A stretch of 64,000 nucleotides of DNA, taken from the NCBI GenBank assembly GCA_013076295.1, contig RQOL01000718.1:248001-312000 (forward strand). The letters are read 5' to 3'. Source of the stretch: Sanderia malayensis. Taxonomy: Eukaryota > Cnidaria > Scyphozoa > Semaeostomeae > Pelagiidae. Both the position numbers and the translations under genes were made by a program. The notes beneath the pieces are model-generated. The model did not search any database. It was not told the DNA's origin and saw nothing but the letters and a program-made list of their open reading frames with translations. Below, piece after piece: positions 57,587 through 64,000 of the stretch (its first letter is position 1; every line of letters begins with the position of its first letter).

Positions 57587-57692
57587 AACCTTATTTTATC
57601 GTTTTATACTCCACTTTTCTCGTTTCTCATTTTATGATACATGTCATTTCTTGATTGGTAAAATTGGTCTAAAACTAGTACCTGCCTATCGT

Positions 57693-57764
57693 GGGGATAT
57701 AGCTCAGTGGTAGAGCATTCGACTGCAGATCGAGAGGTCCCTGGTTCAATCCCGGGTGTCCCCT
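57693..57764 (+). tRNA. trnC-GCA: tRNA-Cys(GCA) copy 73
   Basis: Consensus sequence. Confidence 0.95.
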
Positions 57765-57870
57765 AACCTTATTTTATTGTTTTATACGACACTATTCTCG
57801 TTTCTGATTTTATGATACATGTCATTTCTTGATTGGAAAAATTGGTCTAAAACTTGTGCCTGCCTATCGT

Positions 57871-57942
57871 GGGGATATAGCTCAGTGGTAGAGCGTTCGA
57901 CTGCAGATCGAGAGGTCCCTGGTTCAATCCCGGGTGTTCCCT
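57871..57942 (+). tRNA. trnC-GCA: tRNA-Cys(GCA) copy 74
   Basis: A26 to G and C69 to T; followed by a 3'-half fragment; pairs with copy 63. Confidence 0.88.
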
Positions 57943-58111
57943 AACCTTTTTTGTCGTTTTTTACGATACCTTTGTCGTCCCTGGTCTAATCCCGGGTGTC
58001 CCCTAACCTTATTTTATTGTTTTATACGCCACTTTTCTCGTTTCTGATTTTATGTTAAATAGTCATTTCTTGATTGGATAAATTGGTCTAAAACTAGTAC
58101 CTGCCTATCGT

Positions 58112-58183
58112 GGGGATATAGCTCAGTGGTAGAGCCTTCGACTGCAGATCGAGAGGTCCCTGGTTCAATCCCGGGTGTCGCCT
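58112..58183 (+). tRNA. trnC-GCA: tRNA-Cys(GCA) copy 75
   Basis: gagccttcg and tgtcgcc; pairs with copy 64. Confidence 0.72.
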
Positions 58184-58289
58184 AACCTTATTTTATCGTT
58201 TTATACTCCACTTTTCTCGTTTCTCATTTTTTGATACATGTCATTTCTTGATTGGATAAATTGGTCTAAAACTAGTACCTGCCTATCGT

Positions 58290-58361
58290 GGGGATATAGC
58301 TCAGTGGTAGAGCATTCGACTGCAGATCGAGAGGTCCCTGGTTCAATCCCGGGTGTCCGCT
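58290..58361 (+). tRNA. trnC-GCA: tRNA-Cys(GCA) copy 76
   Basis: tgtccgc; pairs with copy 65. Confidence 0.8.
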
Positions 58362-58467
58362 AACCTTATTTTATTGTTTTATACGACACTATTCTCGTTT
58401 CTGATTTTATGATACATGTCATTTCTTGATTGGAAAAATTGGTCTAAAACTTGTGCCTGCCTATCGT

Positions 58468-58539
58468 GGGGATATAGCTCAGTGGTAGAGCATTCGACTG
58501 CAGATCGAGAGGTCCCTGGTTTAATCCCGGGTGTCCGCT
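58468..58539 (+). tRNA. trnC-GCA: tRNA-Cys(GCA) copy 77
   Basis: ggtttaatccc and tgtccgc; pairs with copy 66. Confidence 0.72.
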
Positions 58540-58645
58540 AACCTTATTTTATTGTTTTATACGACACTATTCTCGTTTCTGATTTTATGATACATGTCAC
58601 TTCTTGATTGGAAAAATTGGTCTAAAACTTGTGCCTGCCTATCGT

Positions 58646-58717
58646 GGGGATATAGCTCAGTGGTAGAGCATTCGACTGCAGATCGAGAGGTTCCTGGTTC
58701 AATCCCGGGTGTCCCCT
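58646..58717 (+). tRNA. trnC-GCA: tRNA-Cys(GCA) copy 78
   Basis: ggttcctgg; pairs with copy 67. Confidence 0.88.
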
Positions 58718-58823
58718 AACCTTATTTTATCGTTTTATACTCCACTTTTCTCGTTTCTGATTTTATGATACATGTCATTTCTTGATTGGATAAATTGGTC
58801 TAAAACTAGTACCTGCCTATCGT

Positions 58824-58895
58824 GGGGATATAGCTCAGTGGTAGAGCATTCGACTGCAGATCGAGAGGTCCCTGGTTCAATCCCGGGTGTCCCCT
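58824..58895 (+). tRNA. trnC-GCA: tRNA-Cys(GCA) copy 79
   Basis: Consensus; pairs with copy 68 but without its deletion. Confidence 0.95.
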
Positions 58896-59001
58896 AACCT
58901 TATTTTATTGTTTTATACGACACTATTCTCGTTTCTGATTTTATGATACATGTCATTTCTTGATTGGAGAAATTGGTCTAAAACTTGTGCCTGCCTATCG
59001 T

Positions 59002-59073
59002 GGGGATATAGCTCAGTGGTAGAGCGTTCGACTGCAGATCGAGAGCTTCCTGGCTCAATCCCCGGTGTCCCCT
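59002..59073 (+). tRNA. trnC-GCA: tRNA-Cys(GCA) copy 80
   Basis: Same T-arm lesions as copy 69. Confidence 0.6.
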
Positions 59074-59180
59074 AACCTTATTTTATTGTTTTATACGACA
59101 CTTTTGTCTTTTCTGCTTTCATCTTTTATAGTCATTTCTTGATTGGAAAAATTGGTCTAAAATATGTGCCCGCCCACGGT

Positions 59181-59251
59181 GGGGATATAGCTCAGTGGCA
59201 GAGCATTCGACTGCAGAACGAGACGTCCTTGGTTCAATCCCGCGTGTCCCT
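59181..59251 (+). tRNA. trnC-GCA: tRNA-Cys(GCA)-like copy 81, probable pseudogene
   Basis: As copy 70, plus one C lost from the acceptor 3' side (71 nt). Confidence 0.52.
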
Positions 59252-59420
59252 AACCTTTTTTGTCGTTTTTTACGATACCTTTGTCGTCCCTGGTCTAATC
59301 CCGGGTGTCCTCTAACCTTATTTTATTGTTTTATACGCCACTTTTCTCGTTTCTGATTTTATGTTAAATAGTCATTTCTTGATTGGATAAATTGGTCTAA
59401 AACTAGTACTTGTCTATCGT

Positions 59421-59492
59421 GGGGATATAGCTCAGTGGTAGAGCATTCGTCTGCAGATCGAGAGGTCCCTGGTTCAATCCCGGGTGTTCCCT
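59421..59492 (+). tRNA. trnC-GCA: tRNA-Cys(GCA) copy 82
   Basis: As copy 71. Confidence 0.78.
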
Positions 59493-59662
59493 AACCTTTT
59501 TTGTCGTTTTTTACGATACCTTTGTCGTCCCTGGTCTAATCCCGGGTGTCCCCTAACCTTATTTTATTTGTTTTATACGCCACTTTTCTCGTTTCTGATT
59601 TTATGTTAAATAGTCATTTCTTGATTGGATAAATTAGTCTAAAACTAGTACCTGCCTATCGT

Positions 59663-59734
59663 GGGGATATAGCTCAGTGGTAGAGCCTTCGACTGCAGAT
59701 CGAGAGGTCCCTGGTTCAATCCCCGGTGTCGCCT
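59663..59734 (+). tRNA. trnC-GCA: tRNA-Cys(GCA) copy 83
   Basis: As copy 72. Confidence 0.66.
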
Positions 59735-59840
59735 AACCTTATTTTATCGTTTTATACTCCACTTTTCTCGTTTCTCATTTTATGATACATGTCATTTCTT
59801 GATTGGTAAAATTGGTCTAAAACTAGTACCTGCCTATCGT

Positions 59841-59912
59841 GGGGATATAGCTCAGTGGTAGAGCATTCGACTGCAGATCGAGAGGTCCCTGGTTTAATCC
59901 CGGGTGTCCCCT
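59841..59912 (+). tRNA. trnC-GCA: tRNA-Cys(GCA) copy 84
   Basis: Only ggtttaatccc (B box) differs. Confidence 0.84.
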
Positions 59913-60018
59913 AACCTTATTTTATTGTTTTATACGACACTATTCTCGTTTCTGATTTTATGATACATGTCATTTCTTGATTGGAAAAATTGGTCTAAAA
60001 CTTGTGCCTGCCTATCTT

Positions 60019-60090
60019 TGGGATATAGCTCAGTGGTAGAGCATTCGACTGCAGATCGAGAGGTCCCTGGTTCAATCCCGGGTGTCCCCT
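60019..60090 (+). tRNA. trnC-GCA: tRNA-Cys(GCA) copy 85
   Basis: Only the first base differs (T). Confidence 0.88.
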
Positions 60091-60197
60091 AACCTTATTT
60101 TATCGTTTTATACGACACTTTTGTTTTTTCTGCCTTCATCTTTTATAGTCATTTCTTGATTGGAAAAATTGGTCTAAAATATGTGCCTGCCCATGGT

Positions 60198-60269
60198 GGG
60201 GATATAGCTCAGTGGTAGAGCATTCGACTGCAGATCGAGAGGTCCCTGGTTTAATCCCGGGTGTCCGCT
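60198..60269 (+). tRNA. trnC-GCA: tRNA-Cys(GCA) copy 86
   Basis: ggtttaatccc and tgtccgc; upstream cccatggt spacer variant. Confidence 0.72.
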
Positions 60270-60375
60270 AACCTTCTTTTATTGTTTTATACGACACTAT
60301 TCTCGTTTCTGATTTTATGATACATGTCACCTCTTGATTGGAAAAATTGGTCTAAAACTTGTGCCTGCCTATCGT

Positions 60376-60447
60376 GGGGATATAGCTCAGTGGTAGAGCC
60401 TTCGACTGCAGATCGAGAGGTCCCTGGTTCAATCCCGGGTGTCGCCT
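60376..60447 (+). tRNA. trnC-GCA: tRNA-Cys(GCA) copy 87
   Basis: gagccttcg and tgtcgcc. Confidence 0.72.
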
Positions 60448-60553
60448 AACCTTATTTTATCGTTTTATACTCCACTTTTCTCGTTTCTCATTTTATGATA
60501 CATGTCATTTCTTGATTGGATAAATTGGTCTAAAACTAGTACCTGCCTATCGT

Positions 60554-60625
60554 GGGGATATAGCTCAGTGGTAGAGCATTCCACTGCAGATCGAGAGGTC
60601 CCTGGTTCAATCCCGGGTGTCCGCT
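60554..60625 (+). tRNA. trnC-GCA: tRNA-Cys(GCA) copy 88
   Basis: attccactgc breaks an anticodon-stem pair; tgtccgc. Confidence 0.68.
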
Positions 60626-60731
60626 AACCTTATTTTATTGTTTTATACGACACTATTCTCGTTTCTGATTTTATGATACATGTCATTTCTTGATTGGAAA
60701 AATTGGTCTAAAACTTGTGCCTGCCTATCGT

Positions 60732-60803
60732 GGGGATATAGCTCAGTGGTAGAGCATTCGACTGCAGATCGAGAGGTCCCTGGTTCAATCCCGGGTGTTC
60801 CCT
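60732..60803 (+). tRNA. trnC-GCA: tRNA-Cys(GCA) copy 89
   Basis: Only C69 to T; followed by a 3'-half fragment. Confidence 0.9.
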
Positions 60804-60972
60804 AACCTTTTTTGTCGTTTTTTACGATACCTTTGTCGTCCCTGGTCTAATCCCGGGTGTCCCCTAACCTTATTTTATTGTTTTATACGCCACTTTTCTC
60901 GTTTCTGATTTTATGTTAAATAGTCATTTCTTGATTGGATAAATTGGTCTAAAACTAGTACCTGCCTATCGC

Positions 60973-61044
60973 GGGGATATAGCTCAGTGGTAGAGCATTC
61001 CACTGCAGATCGAGAGGTCCCTGGTTTAATCCCGGGTGTCCGCT
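60973..61044 (+). tRNA. trnC-GCA: tRNA-Cys(GCA) copy 90
   Basis: attccactgc, ggtttaatccc and tgtccgc. Confidence 0.64.
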
Positions 61045-61150
61045 AACCTTATTTTATTGTTTTATACGACACTATTCTCGTTTCTGATTTTATGATACAT
61101 GTCATTTCTTGATTGGAAAAATTGGTCTAAAACTTGTGCCTGCCTATCGT

Positions 61151-61222
61151 GGGGATATAGCTCAGTGGTAGAGCATTCGACTGCAGATCGAGAGGTCCCT
61201 GGTTCAATCCCGGGTGTCCCCT
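61151..61222 (+). tRNA. trnC-GCA: tRNA-Cys(GCA) copy 91
   Basis: Consensus sequence. Confidence 0.95.
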
Positions 61223-61328
61223 AACCTTCTTTTATTGTTTTATACGACACTATTCTCGTTTCTGATTTTATGATACATGTCATTTCTTTATTGGAAAAAT
61301 TGGTCTAAAACTTGTGCCTGCCTATCGT

Positions 61329-61400
61329 GGGGATATAGCTCAGTGGTAGAGCATTCGACTGCAGATCGAGAGGTCCCTGGTTCAATCCCGGGTGTCCCCT
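61329..61400 (+). tRNA. trnC-GCA: tRNA-Cys(GCA) copy 92
   Basis: Consensus sequence. Confidence 0.95.
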
Positions 61401-61507
61401 AACCTTATTTTATTGTCTTATACGACACTTTTGTTTTTTCTGCCTTCATCTTTTATAGTCATTTCTTGATTGGAAAAATTGGTCTAAAATATGTGCCTGC
61501 CCATGGT

Positions 61508-61578
61508 GGGGATATAGCTCAGTGGCAGAGCATTCGACTGCAGAACGAGAGGTACCTGGTTCAATTCCGGTGACCCCT
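61508..61578 (+). tRNA. trnC-GCA: tRNA-Cys(GCA)-like copy 93, probable pseudogene
   Basis: As copy 50, with one G lost from the T stem (71 nt); followed by a 3'-half fragment. Confidence 0.52.
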
Positions 61579-61747
61579 AACCTTTTTTATCGTTTTATAC
61601 GCTGCTTTTGTCGTCCCTGGTCTAATCCCGGGTGTCCCCTAACCTTATTTTATTGTTTTATACGCCACTTTTCTCGTTTCTGATTTTATGTTAAATAGTC
61701 ATTTCTTGATTGGATAAATTGGTCTAACACTAGTACCTGCCTATCGT

Positions 61748-61819
61748 GGGGATATAGCTCAGTGGTAGAGCATTCGACTGCAGATCGAGAGGTCCCTGGT
61801 TCAATCCCGGGTGTCCCCT
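61748..61819 (+). tRNA. trnC-GCA: tRNA-Cys(GCA) copy 94
   Basis: Consensus sequence. Confidence 0.95.
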
Positions 61820-61926
61820 AACCTTATTTTATCGTTTTATACGCCACTTTTCTCGTTTCTGATTTTATGTTACATAGTTATTTCTTGAATGGAAAAATTG
61901 GTCTAAAATTAGTACCTGCCTATCGG

Positions 61927-61998
61927 TGGGATATAGCTCAGTGGTAGAGCATTCGACTGCAGATCGAGAGGTCCCTGGTTGAATCCCCGGTGTCCCCA
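61927..61998 (+). tRNA. trnC-GCA: tRNA-Cys(GCA) copy 95
   Basis: First base T, ggttgaatccccgg T arm, discriminator A. Confidence 0.66.
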
Positions 61999-62103
61999 AA
62001 CTTATTTTATCGTTTTATACGCCACTTTTCTCGTTTCTGATTTTATGATACATGTCATTTCTTGATTGGATAAATTGGTCTAAAACTAGTACCCGCTTAT
62101 CGT

Positions 62104-62175
62104 GGGGATATTGCTCAGTGGTAGAGCATTCGACTGCAGATCGAGAGGTCCCTGGTTCAATCCCGGGTGTCCCCT
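62104..62175 (+). tRNA. trnC-GCA: tRNA-Cys(GCA) copy 96
   Basis: One change at position 8-9 (gatattgctc), in the A box. Confidence 0.86.
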
Positions 62176-62282
62176 AACCTTATTTTATTGTTTTATACGC
62201 CACTTTTCTCGTTTCTGATTTTATGTTACATAGCCATTTCTTAATTGGATAAATTGGTCTAAAACTAGTACTTGTCTATCGT

Positions 62283-62354
62283 GGGGGTATAGCTCAGTGG
62301 TAGAGCATTCGACTGCAGATCGAGAGGTCCCTGGTTCAATCCCGGGTGTCCCCT
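62283..62354 (+). tRNA. trnC-GCA: tRNA-Cys(GCA) copy 97
   Basis: gggggta start (A5 to G, wobble with U68); last copy. The downstream spacer then leaves the consensus. Confidence 0.88.
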
Positions 62355-62494
62355 AACCTTATTTTATCGTTTTACAGCGCACATTTTTCGTTAGTTTTCT
62401 TTTGTTGTTCACCTATTGACAATAGTTGCTAGGTCCACAAGTGAATTCATTTTTGGCTGAAATGTGTGCTTTCATTTCAAAAGTCGAAATTTAC
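62355..62494. other. Right border of the tRNA array
   Basis: After copy 97 the spacer keeps aaccttattttatcgtttta and then changes to unrelated sequence. Confidence 0.6.
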
Positions 62495-62496
62495 TA

Positions 62497-62981
62497 CCGT
62501 ATTTCCTCGATTAAAGACTCCCCTCGAATAAACGCCCCCTTCTTCTACCAACTTTTGAATAAACGCCCCCACATAACAATTTTTTTAAGTTGGTGTAGTA
62601 TAATTGTCATATCAAAAGCCAACAGAATAGCGAACTTTCCTTTGCAGAGTTTATATACCAAAACTTGGAATAAAATCAGGCAAGTCAAACTTTTTTGTTT
62701 TCAAATTCTTTTACAAAACTGTCCATATGTTGGTCCTATTAGAAGAGGATTCTAAAAATGATGACTTGATCGAGATCGAGTAAACTTTTCTTATTAAAGT
62801 AAAGTAAAATATGTCTGAGATGGTTTGTTTAAGGTTATGGAAAGTTTAGCTCGAAATTTTTCATTTTTTCCCTCTTCAATACTTTCTAATAAACGCCCCC
62901 CCCCCCAATAATGTCCCCCTCGATTAGGCGCACCCCTAAAAGTGCCAAAATTAATAAACGCGTTTAATGGAGGAAATACCA
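62497..62981. mobile_element. MITE, CCGTATTTCCTC family, copy 3
   Basis: Left ccgtatttcctcgattaaag and right end, inverted, ggtatttcctccattaaacg; the right terminus is diverged. Internal aataaacgccccc repeats match the family. Confidence 0.7.
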
Positions 62982-64000
62982 TTAACTATTCGATGTTTTT
63001 ATGGGCTTTATCTCAAAATTGTTGCGGGATACATGCGTGAAAATAGGTAGAAACGTAGGTATAAACGTAGGGAATTTTGGGGAGAAACGACGCCACAAAG
63101 CGTAGGTGGAAGTAGGTAGAAATCGCCTGCTCAGTAGGGAGAAACGACAGGTCGAGCGTGGTAACACTGGTGAGGCGAGGCGAGGACACTCTTATGTGTT
63201 TGCATTTGACAGGACATGTTTTTTTTAAGAAATACAATGGTTATTCGGAAAGGTTCACGGAAAAGCTATTTACAACATGTAATTATAGATTGAAATAGTT
63301 TTATTTGTCACTTTACTAGTTACTTTTATTATGTGCTCCAATAGCTGGCAATGGTCGACTTGTGTTCAAGCATTTGATTATGGGATTTGGGTCAGGTATG
63401 ACTTCTTTGAGTTTTGAAGAAGGTTTCGCAAATCCACTGTCCAGAGGATGAAATTGAGGGGCATCGTTTGTGGAAGATTGAGTCAAAGGCTAAAATGTAT
63501 TGAAAATAACAACATAACAGAAGTGCTAGTTGCCAATGGAACCCCATTGCAACTTGCAAGTGGCCCTTCCATGTGGCATTCACAAACTTTTCAGCAACTT
63601 GGTCTTTCGAAAATTGCCCACACCACACTGTCATACAAGCTTTAAATTTAAATTTTAAATTAAATTTTTATTTTACCTGCTGTCTAAGGCCTCTTTTTAT
63701 GACACCTTTTTCCTTGATAACAACTCCCGGAGAGACATCTATGGTGTCCACCTTTGTGAAGAAATAATGATAACAATACAATAACCATAAAACTAAGCAT
63801 CCTGTCATCAATTAAAAATGTGGGCAAAATTAAAAAACCAAGCCATGTTTTACCAAAGGTGGAGGCAGAGGTGAAACAAGTTTCAGCTCTTTTTCTCTTA
63901 TTGTTTTCTTTTCATTGATTGTTGTAGTGTTGTTGTTAATGCTGTTGCCTTTCTGTGTTTCTCTTGTTTCATGTCTCAAAAAATTATATCTTTTTTTCTT
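62982..64000. other. Unassigned sequence to window end
   Basis: Short repeats of gtaggtataaacgtag / gtaggtagaaa at 63040-63130. Open frames at 63448-63645 (plus) and 63392-63634 (minus) show no family I recognise. Possible single-exon or transposon remnants; no call is made. Confidence 0.3.

Larger units (their letters stand above)
55530..59920 (+). repeat. Higher-order duplication, offset about 2,148 bp
   Basis: Copies 63-73 (55724-57764) match copies 74-84 (57871-59912) in order, including their fragments and private changes. An older, overlapping duplication with an offset near 1,130 bp links copies 56-62 (54416-55617) to copies 62-68. Confidence 0.85.
40739..62354 (+). repeat. Tandem array of 97 tRNA-Cys(GCA) genes and gene-like copies
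   Basis: A 72-nt tRNA plus a spacer of about 106 nt repeats head to tail at 177-180 bp, all on the plus strand. Consensus cloverleaf: acceptor GGGGATA/TGTCCCC, D arm GCTC/GAGC, anticodon arm TTCGA-CTGCAGA-TCGAG (anticodon GCA), T arm CCTGG/CCGGG, discriminator T. A box (tagctcagtggtagagc) and B box (ggttcaatccc) are intact in most copies. T-rich stops (attttatc, gttttatac) begin about 10 nt after each gene. By eye about 20 copies equal the consensus. The spacer has conserved cttgattggaaaaattggtc and gcctatcgt just upstream. Interruptions: a MITE at 41576-41924, a retroelement at 42848-46108, and 13 extra tRNA 3'-half fragments that stretch the interval to about 241 bp. Individual copies follow below with only their differences. 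Confidence 0.95.

Noticed and set aside
40739..62354. CRISPR-like array
   Set aside because: The 72-nt repeat folds as a tRNA, the spacers are also conserved, and the context is an intron-bearing animal genome.
40739..62354. tRNA-derived SINE family
   Set aside because: The copies are strictly tandem in one orientation, have no poly-A tails or target duplications per copy, and keep full cloverleafs with Pol III stops.

Overview
The window looks like nuclear DNA of an invertebrate animal, most likely a cnidarian. It is AT-rich, has GT-AG introns of a few hundred bases, two spliced animal genes, and a heavy load of small DNA transposons and retroelement remnants. The cnidarian assignment is an inference from the style of the ADAMTS protein and of the repeats; nothing in the window proves it.

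Layout. 1-2.2 kb: decayed plus-strand coding sequence with a USP-like and a Ulp1-like protease domain, probably from a large DNA transposon. 2.6-5.6 kb: a DDE transposon with inverted repeats of about 270 bp. 7.4-9.4 kb: remains of a minus-strand Ty3/Gypsy-like retrotransposon. 9.4-20.6 kb: no confident host gene, but many clear transposons (a hAT MITE with an 8-bp target duplication, TA-flanked MITEs, an element carrying inverted minisatellites, and nested insertions). 20.6-35.8 kb: a complete secreted ADAMTS metalloprotease gene on the plus strand. I could join 29 coding exons in consistent phase (3,885 nt, 1,294 residues); there is also a candidate promoter and 5' UTR exon. 36-38.2 kb: MITEs and the tail of a non-LTR retrotransposon. 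38.46-40.39 kb: a two-exon PP2C phosphatase resembling mitochondrial PPM1K. 40.74-62.35 kb: a giant tandem array of 97 tRNA-Cys(GCA) genes or gene-like copies at a period of about 178 bp. 62.4-64 kb: a MITE and unassigned sequence.

The tRNA array is the outstanding feature. Every copy keeps the GCA anticodon, about 20 copies match the consensus exactly, and T-rich Pol III stops follow nearly every gene. The array holds long internal duplications (1,605, about 1,130 and about 2,148 bp offsets), 13 recurring tRNA 3'-half fragments, a small subfamily with a compensatory acceptor-stem pair, one MITE in a spacer with a readable empty site, and one 3.26-kb retroelement flanked by an 11-bp duplication of spacer sequence.

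The two protein genes have no evident functional link to each other or to the array. The ADAMTS product would act outside the cell on matrix substrates; the PP2C product would act on phosphoproteins, probably in mitochondria.
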